DNA of 64,000 nucleotides from Mesodorylaimus sp. YZB2_4 (GCA_030248295.1 JASANH010001510.1:1-64000), one strand, 5' to 3'. Positions 36,354-49,051 are shown, counted from the stretch's first letter. Numbers and translations: made by a program. Notes: a model not told the origin generated them from the sequence alone.

Positions 36354-37333
36354 AAAAGAGAAAAACTAGCGGCTCACTAAACTTGGTCGAGTGTAAAGTG
36401 CAGCCCCTTCTTGCCTGAAGGAAGATCATCCCCCTTGCTCTCACTGCACACTGCTTCACACGCTGACCAAGGCTGCGTGTTATCGCACGCGTGGCCTGAC
36501 CAACCGAAATAACCAACTAGGCCGAAAGTTGGATTTCCAGTGTTGAAAGAGTATTGGCGGAGGAACGCTGGATTGCTGTCACGATCTTCACGGATTTTGT
36601 TTGACCAACCGGTATTGTAAATTAAGTCAAGACCCGCTTATTATCGTCCGACCTTAATCTCCAGTTACCTGCTATGAGTTTGGAAAACGAGTCTATTTCG
36701 CCGATATTTCGAGGAAATTAGCCGAGTTGTGTTCTACCACTCGCTAGAATCGCAATGTTCTTCATGGATGCTAAGATCAGCTAGTAGCTCTATGCACGAC
36801 CAGTCGTTCGTTTCGAATCTCGTTTTCTTATTGTAAGCCTTTAGGTTGATTTCACTTGGCGAGGTGTCTTCATGCGAAACACGACTTTGGAATTGCTCGA
36901 CATGGGAATTCACGATCCAAGTCCAGCATATTTTGATTAAGACCCCAATGATGTAATTGTCCAAAATATCGGGTCATGGTACTCAGGCCTTTAAACAGTG
37001 TTACATAGCGAGATGTGCGCGACGTTATATGATACGCGCAAAAAAAGCGTGGAAGGCTTTTACTGAACGAGGCCATCAAGTCAATAAACACTCAAATAAT
37101 TGGTAGAATAGGCCCCAGCTTGGTTGACACTGGGACAGAGCAAACAAGCCAGCTAAAAAGGTGCTATTTGGGGAAATACCAGCTACAATTCAAACAGCCC
37201 CCAGCCCTCGCATGGGTGTGAAAAAGGCAAAGGCGAGAAACGAGAAATGTCAGGAAACAGCCATCACTTTTGCCACTGTCAAGTCACACAGCAGGAACGA
37301 GGCACCCACAACCCAATGTGCTGAATACCTAAA

Positions 37334-39111
37334 AATTTGCGGCGAATTTTAATTGCGGGGATTATGGGAAATTCGTGCTGCCCGAACAGGACCCGGATGA
37401 TTTTTCGAATTATCATTTTACTGAATCATTTGTTCGGCGCGAAATGAAGCGTCTTCGTGGAAACATTGCTCCAGGAAATGATTGTTTAACTACTCCGATT
37501 CTCCAAAATATCATCGATTCAACATTGGCTCCTGTGACTACCTTATTCAATCGATCAATTGACCAAGAATCATTCCCATGCTCTTGGAAAGTTGCGAAAG
37601 TTGTCCCTATCCGTAAGCCAGGCGATCGAAGCAATCTTTATTCGTACCGACCCATTTCGCTTCAACCAATCATGTCAAAAATATTGGAGAAGCATTTTGA
37701 TTATCTAATTCGGTCTAAAGCCAAGTTTTTATCACATCAACACGGCTCTCGACAACGTCGCGGAACTAATAGTGCTTCGATCGGCGCTACTGAATGTATT
37801 CATGGGTCGTTAAATTCAAAAAAGTGTCGGCACGTTGTTGGAATATTTTTAGACATTCAGAAAGCTTTCGATAAAGTGCCGCACTCGCTGCTACTGCATT
37901 CATTATCAGAAAAGCATTTTTTACCGCCAAAAATTGTTCGTTGGACTGCTTCGTATTTCGAAGGTCGATCTCAATATGTTGTGGTTCATGGCTGTGCATC
38001 GAACTCGGTATCGGCCCCTAGTGGTGTTCCGCAAGGCAGTGTCATCGGCCCAACCTTATTTATCGTTAATTTCGACGAGTTATTGAAAGATTTTGAAATG
38101 CGGTTTCCTGGCTGTCGTCTTCAAGCTTATGCGGACGACTTGGTATTGTTGGTTCTGGTAGATTCAATTGGCAACGTCAATCAGCTTGTACAACCGCTAC
38201 TGGACTTTGTTCAAACTTGGATCAATTCTTCAGGGCTATTTTTCAATTCGTCAAAAACGCAAGTACTATGTAGTCTTTTGTTATGGTGCTTCTCCCAACC
38301 CAAGCCAAATTGCGCTTTTTTTGAATGGAACTGCTTTGAGTATTTCAAGCTCAGTGAAATATTTAGGTGTTCTTTTTAGTCACATGAAATTTTCTGAGCA
38401 CATTTCGGATATTAGTAAGCGTGCTAATTCTATGCTTGGTGCGTTGAATCGTAAGTTTGGACGGTCTGTTTCAGCGCAGGCATTGGGGAGAGTTTACAAT
38501 TCGTGTATTAGGTCAGTTGTGGAGTTCGGATGCGTGTCGTGGGACCCAACGTTAAAAAAAGATATCGATGAGCTTGAGAGATCACAGGTTTTTGCGCTTC
38601 GTCTTTTTTTTTGAGGAATTGGGATTTGACTTATGATGAGGCTTTAGCTTTGACTGGCTGGTCGTCCCTTTTTGCTCGCAGGAAGCGTTTGAAATTGTAT
38701 CGGTTTTATGAATATTATAACGGCATTCATGACTTTCCTAATGCGTGTTTTATTCATCGACTAGAGTCCGGATTGCGTGCGAGCTCCAGAATTAATGCTT
38801 CTCATCAATTGATTGTTTCAAAACCAAATTTCGAGCGTTTTAAGCAAAGTTTCTTATATTCTGTTTTAAATTCGTGGAATTCCTTGCCATATGATGTGAC
38901 TACTCTCAGTTTTGCATCTTTTCGTGAATCCGTATCGAAGTTGACGTTTGACTGACGAAGAATGGTTTTATCTTTTTATCTTTGCATTTATTTGTTTACT
39001 TTATTGACATATATTTGAATTCTGAATTGCATGTACTTACTGTTCTGAGTGCGCATTTATGTGCTTCGGCAAGAGTAAAAATAAAAAATAGCAAAATAGC
39101 AAAAATAGCTA
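37334..39111 (+). mobile_element. 5'-truncated non-LTR retrotransposon (LINE) with reverse transcriptase
   Basis: The frame 37375-38379 reads RT motifs in order: RPISLQPIMSKILEK, FLDIQKAFDKVPH, SGVPQGSVIGPTLF and the catalytic box AYADDLVLLV. It then shifts near 38265 to KYLGVLFSHMKFSEH and SVVEFGCVSWDPT, and again at a T-run near 38610. It ends with RRKRLKLYRFYEY and a WNSLPYDV C-terminus and stop at 38955. Two frameshifts make it inactive, yet the protein remains highly readable, so it is fairly young. The 3' end is a short AAAATAGC repeat tail. The 5' end is truncated within the reverse transcriptase region. It interrupts the duplication block; the matching site at about 29170 is empty. 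Confidence 0.92.
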
Positions 39112-39173
39112 CGGCACACAGAAACAAAACAGAATGGCTAGTTCAGCTGTCATTCCGAGTAGGAGACAGTGTT

Positions 39174-42100
39174 TCACAAGCACGCTTCTCCCAGCACGTA
39201 CGATCTGGCCGATGGCTTCCTGTCACTCATTTCCAGTGCCTCCTGCACACCCTCCTCCGTCGACACGTAAGCGTAGGCCGCTGGTTGGCCCTCATTCAGT
39301 TCCATCCCACTCAGCTGGCCAGGCTGATCGTCCGTGCTGTCGGCCAGTGCAGGTGACTGGGAATTAAGACCGTCTGTCGAGGGACGCTCATGGTCGGCGC
39401 TGGCCTGGCTGACTGATGGCATGCTGAGCCAGGCTTCAGACAGCGTCCTAATGAGCGAGACGTAGACGGAGGAGGACCTGGTCTCCAGGCTGGCGGCGAT
39501 GCGTCGTTTGCACTGGCTGAACGTGGGTCGATGGTCGGCCTTCTCCTTCCAGCAGTCCCGCATCAGCTGGTACCTGGGAAGGGGCACAGTGAGACCACAC
39601 GACACCCACCCCACCAACAAACTTACATTTCCGGGCACACTAGTTTCGGGGGTCCCATTCTGTTCTGCTCGCTGGCCTGGAGCCACGAGCGGAAGCAGGC
39701 GTCGGGCTCGTGATCGGGGTAAGGCCGTCTGCCGCAGTTGAACATTTCCCACAGGACGATGCCGAACGACCAACTGAAACTGGGAGGGTGGCTCATGGGA
39801 TAGCCGAGATGCGGGCTGACTTACACATCCGATTTGTGAGTGTACTCGTCGCTGATGAGCGACTCCAAGGCCATCCAGAATATGGGCACTGGGACGTCGG
39901 GCGAGAGGGCCTTGCGGTAAATGGACTCGTGCCGACGGGACATGCCGAAGTCGGCTATTTTGACAATGTGCACTTCGGTCAGAAGAATGTTCCTCAGCGC
40001 GAGGTCCCTGTGGATGACCTGAAAGGGGCGAAGCCAGAGTGGTCGGGATGGGGGTGCTACTCACGTTCTGGGACCCTAAGTGCTCCATCCCGTTGGCCGC
40101 CTGGTAGGCGTAGTTGAGCAGAGCCCGCACACTCTCGTCGCTCCTCTGTTCGGAAAACGAAAGTCAGTCGTCGCGGGTAAGTGCAAGCCAAAATGCCACT
40201 CACCTCGGGATCTTCGATTTTCGACCGATTCTCGATCAGATAGTCTCTCAGGCAACCGTGGCGACAGTATTCAGTCAGGACGAAGAATTGTCTGCGCTCG
40301 ATGTCGCTCGTGCAGGCGCCGATCAGCGAGAGCACGTTGATGTGCGGCCGGATGTGGCACATTATCTTCAGTTCGTCCAGCAACGCCCGATAATGCAGGG
40401 GGTTTGTGTGATCTGGAAGAAATAGAATCACTAGTGTTGGAACATTAGGCAAAATTTGAGTTGCCGTTTAGCCTGGCTGATGGGTACTTTCTGGGCATGC
40501 TCTCATGGAAATTCTAAACATTTTGTCAGCTGGCTAACATGGCAGTACCTCGACTGTATAAAGATATTCGCAGGGCTGTTATAACTGCCAAGTTTTGCCT
40601 AAGGGACCAGGGCAGTGTGGGATTAGATACTAGAACATATCCGTTGAAACACGTCAAAACCAAGATGTTCCATAAGCACTTGATGGACAATAAAACGGGC
40701 GAGGCCGCTTCGGCCATGCAGGAATACTGGGAAAGCAAAGTTTGGAAACGATTCAACTGATTCCGGGGGCTTATTTGGAGCTAACTAGGACTACGAATGT
40801 TGATGGGCTGACTCGTAGTTTACAGAGGTTTAAGCTAATTGTAAATACTGCATGAATCACTATGCATATAATGACACTGAGGATGTTCACTACGTTTTCA
40901 TCTCATGTCCAAAGCCACCGGTCCACCAGCCTCGTGGCCTGGTGGGTAAGGCGTCTGCCTCTCACGCCGGGTGCGCAGTTGCGGGCGAGTGTTCGACTCG
41001 CTGGCTGGTTAATCATTTCGTGTCAAATGTGTCCCTTCACCCTCGAGTGCGCATAAGCGTTTGGTGGTGTGGTAAAAGATGAATATGAACATGATCAACA
41101 TGAAGGGCAGAAGCATTCTGGAAAATAGTGGAGAATTTTCTAAGAAATCAGATCCGGCCATTAGATTGGAGGCTGAGAATAGGGTTTTCGGGATAATAGC
41201 TTCGTCCAACAGGTTTATCACCTCAATCGCAAGCTTGGTTTGCAATCGGCACAGAGGTGCATATGGATCGCGAGGGTAGATTACAGGAGGAAAATCAGAT
41301 AGCTGACCTGTGGAAATCACTGCTGAGACGGCTAAGTTGTGAAAGAAAGAGCGAGGTACATCCAATCGCATAGTGAGTACAAGAAGCACTTGGTGAAGTC
41401 GCCGTTTTAAAGCGTTCTGTCGTTGTGTGAATAAAATATAATTATGTGTACAGCGAGGAGGAAATAAAACATATCAAAAGGAAAAACTGTAAAAAATTAA
41501 AAATATTAAAAAAAAAAATTAAAAAAATCATAAAGTTACAGTTAAGACGCATATTGGAACATTACAGATAGGGCATTTCACTCTCCTCTGACAAAGCTAA
41601 GTATGTCTGAGATTTGCCTAATATTGTTTTTGTTGTGAGAATAGTTGAGTTGACTCTTGTTTGTTTGTTGATGCGATTGTAGTATAGTAAGAGAAATATG
41701 GCCACTCATTGCGGTAGCTAATGTGTGAATGTCTTTTTTGTTTGGCGAATTATTGCTTGTATAGATGTACTGTATTCGTCTAGTTAAGATGCACATGAAG
41801 ATTTTACTAATCGTAAGCTTGGAGGGTGAGATCGAACAGGAGATGGCAGCCGTTCTAGTTTGGTGCCAGTTTCACTTCTAATGGCTAATCTTGATTGGGT
41901 TTTTGAAGAAAACAGAAATAAAAAAAGATGAAAAAAGATAAAAGAAGTGATAAATTGAGTCAAATTCGGGCATGATGAATTTTCTGTATATGTTGGAAAA
42001 AATGGTTTGTTAAAATATTTATAGGAAATTGGATTGCTTGCTGGCACGCTGTCAGTCGCAGCTCAATGGAGCTGCGCCATGTGTTTTTGTCGACGCAAAA

Positions 42101-45100
42101 CAAATAGCCCCTCTTACCTGAGCATGGTGATAGCTGACTCGCTTACAGTATTTCCCAAGAGTGTCAAGAACAGCCGCAGAGTCTGTGCCATATTTATGGA
42201 TAACCCTTAACGCAATTTTTGAAACCTGAGGGCGCTAGAAAAAGTCAGGAGATCAAAACACAGCATAAACAGCAAAAAAGCACCTGATGTTGTGCTGAAG
42301 GCAGTCATGCGCGCCAGGCTTAGTACGGCAGTATGCCGGTCAAGGGACAATCCTCTCTGCAACCTCAGGAAACCTCTGGGACGCGCCTTTAGAGTATATG
42401 CGAATGTTTCTTATAATGTGACGCTTTGACTCTATGCGCTGAGAGATCACGCTTTGGTGGGGTCAGAAAAAAACGACGTTTCACTGAAGGTGGCTGGAGT
42501 TGCGATACGAATTGGGAGGAATATGGGCATTGTTCATCAGAGATGGGAGAAAAATCTATTGGTTTACAGTTAAGCTGGTTCTTCCCTTTTTGTGCCAAAT
42601 TTTTGTTGTTTTTTGTGCGAAAATATCGTCACTTCAGGAGATGATTAAAAAGGTCTTGTATTTTTTGTATCTTTATCTCCTACCTGCAACGTTTCGTCAG
42701 CCGTTTTAAACTGGAAAATCCAAAAAAATATATTTACCTCTTGGTGTTTTAATAGCGACCAGTCTGGTATTGGGAGGCATTGCGCACTGATCCACTCCAG
42801 AATCGAGTTCTCCTTTAAAAATTCTCCCAAACTCGCCCCCACCAAGTAATTTTTCTCTTATTCTAAAGGACGTGCGATCGATTTCGAATTTTCTATTATA
42901 CTGCAATACTTCCACTTGGTCATTCAGAGGGGTACTGGCATCGAATGGAGTCGGGCCGTGCCGGGACGATTCGAATTGTTCAGCTAGTGCTTTGAATAGA
43001 GCCTAAAGGCACAAAATTCTGAGTTATTTGTCCGCACTAGGGGAGCAGCACATCTTACATTGAGATTCCTTTCCCTGATCATCCACTTGAGCACTAACAG
43101 TAGGAGCAAACAGATGACAATAGTCATTGAACCAATAATTACACCAGCAACGTTCGCATTCGGACTATCTAGTTTTTGAGCACCTCCGCTTTCAGCAGCA
43201 GACTTGACAATGAATGTACGATTGATTCGCTCGTTATAATCGGTGGTTGCAAAGCAGGTGTAAATGCCAGGCTGGTTCACCTGCAATGTCGAGTTGGGCG
43301 CAGATGAGCCCGGTGCGTTTGCGTCTTCTGATGAGAGCGGGCAGTCAAAGGGATCATTCCTATGGGTGTGACACTTCCAAACAATGCTTGGGGCAGGATC
43401 ACTGTTCGCCGCGCAATCTAAAGTCTCCAAATCTCCAGTCGTTGATAAAGTCAACGTTTTCTTGGAGCCATGTTTTGCTTTGTCACTGAATTTAAGTGGC
43501 CGAGGGTTCTTCACATTCACTTCGATCATGTCATGAGCTATGCTGGAATATGTTGAGTCACCCATGTCGGCGAGGATGGTGCAGTAGTAAGTACCTTTCT
43601 CCTCGTGTTGTCTGGAGAAAGTTACATTGATAGCAGTTGTAAAAGTACTGAACTGATAATATTTTGTATAGGTCAATGCTTGAAACGAGCTTCTCAAGGT
43701 CCTGTTTTCGTCTTGTTTTATCTTTGAATTTGTACAAGATTTTGAATTGCACCAAGCAGCGATGACACTCTTTAGGCAAACTGGTACTAAGCATTGCAAT
43801 TCTAAGGTTTGATTAACGAATATTTCAGTCGGCAGCTTACACGAGTCCGCGTCGGATCTTGATAAAATTTTTACGCTTATATCAGAATCTAAATCTGAGT
43901 CTGAATAAAAATATTTCATATCGGCGATGGAAATATGAAGGGTTGTAATAGTCGCCACGCTGAGATTTTTATCATTCAAAAATATGACGGACACAGTGCA
44001 CGGCTTTGTCGCCCTTAAAGTTATGCGCAGATGCGAATCAGCTTTTATTACGCCAATAATTCCGCATTCCAAAGCACTGTTATTCGACATGGGCAGTTCG
44101 GCGCAAGTTTCATTAAATCCATGCGTAATATTCAAACTGTTGATTTTTAACCAAGCGTCATAAGACGTGAATGGAGCTTTAAAAACTAGGGTATATACCT
44201 CGTTCATAAACAAATTCGTCCCTCTGTCCGCCTGGGAAAAGAGCAGCACCGAAATCAGTTCTATGTCTGGTTCTCTGAGCTCGAACTGGTCTATCACAAA
44301 TCCACCAACCACGAAATCGTAACTGCCACATTCGAGTGAGTCTGTCAGTTGGAAATGCGCTCCCAGGACATTTGGCGAGTACTCCTTTTGGCTTGCTTGA
44401 CCAAACTCGTAATTATCACCGTCGTATGGGCAGTATGACTTGTTTATTGAACGCCTGATATATGGTTCCAGCTCTGCGCCAGTCGGGATCATATACACGT
44501 AACTTATCGCGAACTCATCTTCCTCACTGAGCCGACTGATGGCTATTTCGAAGCCCGATTGTAGCAATTGTGGACTCTTCACGTTTCCTCAAAAAAATCC
44601 TAGGTAAGTCCAAGGTAATCGATGCTAGGGAATCGATCTTTTTAGCGTGGATACTACAAAACAGGTTCATATATCCCGACTTAATTTGATATACGTAAGA
44701 TAGCTAAAATAAAAATTTAGGTCAAGTTAATTTTCCAAATTTAAATAAAGCAAAGGCCGATAAGGGTTTTATGGGCTTTTTTCGACAAACCCGAAAACCC
44801 CACTTTTTCGATTGGGGTCAGCGTCGCCGGCTATGATGTTGTAATACGACTGGGTCCGTATTACTGGAGGGAGTGACCGGTGGAGCTTTTGCACCACGCC
44901 AAAAACCCAGGGCAGCCTACTAAGTCCTCCGACCTAGTACATGGCTGAAACGTCACCCTGACGGGTGACGCTCCCAGCTGCCGGCTCCGTGCAGAGTATC
45001 GATTGCCAGTCGAGCCTCTACAATGTCCGTTGGTTTCGACTCGGCAGATCCTGGTGCTTCAAACGCACGCAGTGCCCGAGCTAGTCTACTTCGACAAATT

Positions 45101-47005
45101 ATTCTAACCGATGGGAATTGAGAAATCGTCTACACGATATCGAGCTCTGACATGATGTCTCGCCGACTCGCAGTCACAGATCAGATCAGTCGGGTCAAAG
45201 TTTTTAAGGTTTTAAACTTTGGTCAAGCAGAATCCACAAGAAGCCTCTTGCCGTTTGGCAGGGGGTGGGCTTGAGTTTTTGGCTGGGTTTAGAGAGTCAC
45301 TTCTTGCCTTGAAACAGGATTTCCTGCAAATGCCTCTGGCGGGTCGGGGGATTTGCTTCGCCACGCACCCCAACCCTTCTCAGGCGCTTCGAGCCATCTG
45401 ATTGCGCCTTCGGTCTTCATCCTCAAGTTTTGAGTTATAGCATATTTATGCATTTTTTGTTGGCTCCCGAAGACCTCAAAATCCTGCGTACGCCCCTGGA
45501 CTGATGAGCCCACGCGGCTGTATTGGAGGATGAATATGATGAGGGGAGAGCAGCATCTCCTTGTTCGAGGAACAGGGTTTGAAAGATTACAGTGAGTGCC
45601 TTGGTGAAAACGGTCCCTCAGTTGGGGTCATGTTATTTGAAAGTTGCGGCTCGAAAAGGGAATGGTCGTTGAGATGTAAGCAAAATACTTCTCAGGTCTC
45701 AGGTTGTTTTTGAAGGAGTCTAAAAGCCGAATATAGAGGTGCAGTCAGATGCCAGTGAGCTCCTGCTACATAAGTTGCTTCTGCTATTCTCGAAGATCTT
45801 TTTGATGACTGATGAAGATGCGAGTGGGGCACGAATCAACCGTTCAAGAATGTGTACATTGTAAGGTCAAGTTTCAGAGTTATGTACGCTGTCAAAATGC
45901 GCTACCTGAGGCCCTGGGGAGGCCAGAGGAGACTCTTCCACTAATCTCCAAACTTCCCTCTCAGAAAAGACATCCGAGTAAGCCACCATGCCAAGATTGC
46001 TTTCCCTCAGGTCGCTTAGTAAAGAATGATGGCAGTTTTAAAAAAAAGGGCGTTACTGATAATTTACTTCACTGAACAAAAGTGGTTTTTTTGTGGTTTC
46101 AGTGGGTTATCATGGGTTGGGTTTGAGTTTTTAAAAATGGGTTTGGGTCGGGTTTGACTTCAAAATTTTTTGGTTGGGTTTCGGTCGAAATGTGATCCCA
46201 TTGTCAGACCTGATATCATATCATGACTGCCAGCCGGATATAGGCAAAACGGGTTAGAAGTCCCGTGGGGAACTGGGCGGCACAGGCCCAACCCACATAA
46301 ACCTGACAAAGTGTCATAACGTCAGGAAAAATTATTTAGTTATTCAAAATAACATCTTAAAAAACGAACCCTTGAAGAATGCACAATAGCACACCTTTTT
46401 TGTCTTCTTCAGTCATTGACAAATAACTTACTTGTTGGTAATGAGCGTACAGAAATTTGGATTGTGGTGCTTAACTGAGGCCAACTGCTCGAGCAAATAT
46501 AGACTCCCGAAAGATTCTTTGTAACGTTGGGGAATGTGATGGTCGATATGTATCCGTCTCCAGCAACACGGATCATTTCTTTAGGCAAGCTGATTATTGT
46601 GTTGTTGCTGCAATTCTTGTCGCTGAAATAGCATGCTGTCGTAGGGTAAAGGCTTAGATCAATATCCTCATCCGTGTCGCCCAAAGATTGGCAGTTTTGG
46701 TCAGGAATCATCACCTAAACCACATATACGGTAATTATCGGCAACGAATATACCTATTGTAATAGGCGGCCTACTTCATTTTTGTACCACATCACTTGGT
46801 AGCCAGCAAAACAGGCCAAACTTAGCATTGTGTTCAGCAGAACTGTCAAATTTGAGCTGTAATAAGTTTCAGTTGTGAGATTCCAGATCGAACCATTTTC
46901 AATTGTTGCTACTATTCGCGGAGGAATTTTATTGTAAACTATCCACCTGTCTTGAACTTCTGCTCCATCCATAGTTTTCATAAAAAAATCAAACAATTTT
47001 TCGCA
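39174..47005 (-). CDS. Receptor tyrosine kinase B, tandem paralog of A
   Basis: Same strand and exon plan as receptor A. Exons: about 46775-47005, 46432-46714, 43059-44587, 42738-43002, 40204-40412, 40065-40145, 39825-40018, 39627-39773 and 39174-39573. Phases agree throughout from 46775 down. The ectodomain has the IWNLTTETYYSS first Ig-like half, GVYICSSS, a long module containing MSNNSALECGIIG, a membrane-proximal Ig domain (GIYTCFAT) and a helix near 43100. The first kinase exon has LLGGGEFGRIF and VAIK. The ectodomain is related to A but strongly diverged, whereas exons 39174-40402 are almost identical to A, including introns. Catalytic motifs HRDLALRN, DFG and WMALESL are shared. The intron 40413-42737 holds a SINE. 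The signal peptide exon was not found. Confidence 0.87.
40539..40760 (+). CDS. Unrecognised 73-codon ORF inside the receptor B intron
   Basis: It runs from ATG to TGA, with a lysine- and aromatic-rich product (KDIRRAVITAKFCLRD ... EYWESKVWKRF) whose composition looks more protein-like than chance. It lies antisense within an intron of receptor B, next to a SINE. No family was recognised; it could be a retrocopy of a small gene, a transposon remnant or chance. Confidence 0.3.
   Translation: MAVPRLYKDIRRAVITAKFCLRDQGSVGLDTRTYPLKHVKTKMFHKHLMDNKTGEAASAMQEYWESKVWKRFN
40928..41103 (+). repeat. tRNA-derived SINE, family 1, diverged copy
   Basis: Head CTCGTGGCCTGGTGGGTAAG with GGCGTCTGCCTCTCACGCC, B-box-like GTTCGACTCG, body CCCTCGAGTGCGCATAAGCG and a degenerate tail of ATGAACATG units. 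It matches 17417-17590 in order but with many changes. It sits in the long intron of receptor B. Confidence 0.75.
41104..42737. other. Rest of the long receptor B intron
   Basis: The sequence is very AT-rich, including an A-rich stretch near 41490-41530. No repeat or exon was recognised. Confidence 0.45.
44588..46431. other. Receptor B intron, no supported exon
   Basis: This lies between ectodomain exons of receptor B. A GC-richer block at about 44810-45110 differs in composition from its surroundings and may be a repeat, but no second copy was found here. Confidence 0.4.
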
Positions 47006-47209
47006 GTTTTTTTAAGCTGAGGCTAAAAAAGCCTCAAAGTTAAGACCTTTAAAAATTCGAAAGTGTCACTGCCAAGGCGGTACATACTACAGTGGAACCC
47101 AGCTGCGATCCTGCACTGACAATGAGAGAGCAGGCGGCCGTTACCTGGCGAAACGATTTCCAGTTTCTTTGACAAAGTCGGTGCAAAATGAAAAAATTAT
47201 AAAAAGAGT

Positions 47210-47411
47210 TCATGATTTATTATTTGAGTAATGCTAGTTACTGTCTTGTGACTCGGCGTCTATCATCAAGAGCACTGATGACTTCTGATGCGGCAATGTT
47301 GCCCAGCAGGCAACCGGACTCATTCTGGCTGACAATGAGCCTTCCAACTTTAGGCACAGAAACCTGACTAAAGAAATGAAGGATCGCATCCAAGTCGAGT
47401 CGGCTGAAGAC
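47210..47411 (-). CDS. Terminal exon of an unrecognised gene with poly(A) signal
   Basis: After the acceptor AATAGCAG, the minus frame reads FSRLDLDAILHFFSQ, VPKVGRLIVSQNESG and ends RRRVTRQ at TAA (47238). AATAAA follows about 15-20 bases later. The leucine-patterned sequence resembles the frame at 49052-49224 (LDFLKHL, VPVQTLVLVPEG), so both may belong to one gene split by the transposon at 47631-48783. Family unknown; no start was assigned. Confidence 0.4.
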
Positions 47412-47630
47412 TGCTATTTGTAAGAACACACAACTAAAATTTAACTGAGAGCATTTTTGTCATGTTTGCGACAGCTCACGTATCTTACATTCAGCTACAG
47501 TACAGTAGGTGTAATTTGCGCGTTCGGCATGCGCCCAAGTCGACCAACTGGCTTCTTATACTGAACCACAGCCCCATGGTCCAAACTGACTCAACCCCGA
47601 CCAAAACAAAGCTTTATTTTCATGCTATTA

Positions 47631-48783
47631 CTGTAAATCATTTTAATTTCGCGGTACCCAATTTTCGCGGTTCTGGACTTTTGCAAAATTTCGCGGATTC
47701 ATATTTCCGCGGTTTCTGGCTGACCGTCAGCCATCAGTACTGGTTGTGCATATTATAAATTTCCCGTTAATACTTCAGACTGTGTGGGAATGTTCGATCT
47801 TTTTAAAGAACACAATCAGCTCTGTTACACCTGCTTTCCTGCACACCTCCAAGCATTAGATGCGTGAAAGGAGCCGCCTGGGCGGTGTAGCGGTGAAAGG
47901 CGTGTGTCACAGTTTGCTTGGAAGAGCTTGGTGCTATCAGCCTGGATTCAACTCTAGCCATCTGAGAACTTGGTCAAGTTCTCTGTGCCTTGCACGCCAG
48001 TTGGTCGGTGACTCTCTCTTTATCCATTCGGTGTCCATGAACGAGGAGAGGTCTTATGGGGCGAGGGACCCAGACCCCTCATGGGGCACGGGCTGGGTAT
48101 GGTTACCCCATGGGGTAGCCACTGACATCGCGGAGTAGAGATCAACATGCGTTCTTGCCATCCTGGATGGACCCTAGTTGAAGGCAAGATGAGGTCAGCT
48201 AAGAAGCCCCCAAGCCGCGGGAAAAGGGGGAAAAATTGACTCTCTCTGCAAGGCCAGGATGGGTCGCAAAAATTTGATGTGGAAGGAGTTGTGCCTGAGC
48301 ATTCAAAAATGATTTTACTCACTGGTACTTGGAAGAAATTCCAAAGAAATAAAAAAACTGTAAGCAACTGCCAAAAGTGGATCTCAGGCTGTCAGGGATC
48401 AAACAATTGCATGCTCAATGGGTTCTGAAGGCGTCCCAGATTCCCCAATCCATCAGAATCCACGTGGATCGTTCCAATCCAGTTGGATGCTTCTGGTCAG
48501 CTAAGTTGAGAACAGACTGTTTTCTTTCGTACTGTTCAAGATGCTGCTAGGCAGTGCATCACTATATTGATAATGTGACTCATGTCCGCATTCGGACATG
48601 AGTTAATGGAAACTGATCTGGGTTGAAGCTCAACTTAATGTTATGAGCAGGTGGTTGGAAACAAGGTGAAACTGAACCTATGCTCTATCTGAAAATCCAG
48701 GTTTTCTACATAAAAATTTCGCGGAAGGAAATTTTCGCGGTCCAGGCCATCCGCAAAAACCGCGAAATTAAAGTGATTTACAG
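47631..48783. mobile_element. Non-autonomous TA-flanked inverted-repeat DNA transposon
   Basis: Both ends begin CTGTAAATCA followed by TTTAATTTCGCGGT in inverted orientation, with further CGCGG-containing matches inward, and each end is flanked by TA. That is the target preference of Tc1/mariner-type elements. The element is 1153 bases with no transposase frame. It carries a SINE-like sequence (family 2) inside. Confidence 0.8.
47876..48050 (+). repeat. tRNA-derived SINE-like repeat, family 2, copy 1
   Basis: The head GGGCGGTGTAGCGGTGAAAG, a B-box-like GGATTCAACTC and a shared body TGCCTTGCACGCCAGTTGGT recur in order at 51430-51600. It is nested inside the inverted-repeat transposon. Confidence 0.55.
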
Positions 48784-49051
48784 TATAAGCACGTCGTAGT
48801 AAAGCTTAACAGCTCGCACAGGTGCAATAAACAGCAATAAATTCTTTTCTAAGCTTCCGCTTCGTCGTCAAAGTTTGCGGAAAAAATATTCAAAAATTAT
48901 ACAGGTCAATAAGGCTTAGGATGACAAAAACAACCAAAAAGCAAGCGTGTGTACCAAGAGTGCACACACTTGCCACAATGCCTGAATGAATGCAACTCCC
49001 ATTCCCCGTCGCATTCATTCAGTCAGACTCGAATAAAAAGCTCAGCATAAG

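Larger units (their letters stand above)
35791..40402. repeat. Segmental duplication block, copy 2, interrupted by a LINE
   Basis: This is the counterpart of 27367-30461. The non-coding left part runs to about 37333, a LINE occupies 37334-39111, and the block resumes with cggcacacagaaacaaaacag and continues through the receptor kinase exons to 40402. Beyond 40402 the two copies stop matching, three codons into a kinase exon. Confidence 0.9.

Noticed and set aside
27367-40402. Reading the duplication as one long-terminal-repeat retrotransposon
   Set aside because: The repeated blocks contain host kinase exons, there are no protease, integrase or RNase H motifs between them, and the element in the middle of copy 2 is a non-LTR LINE.
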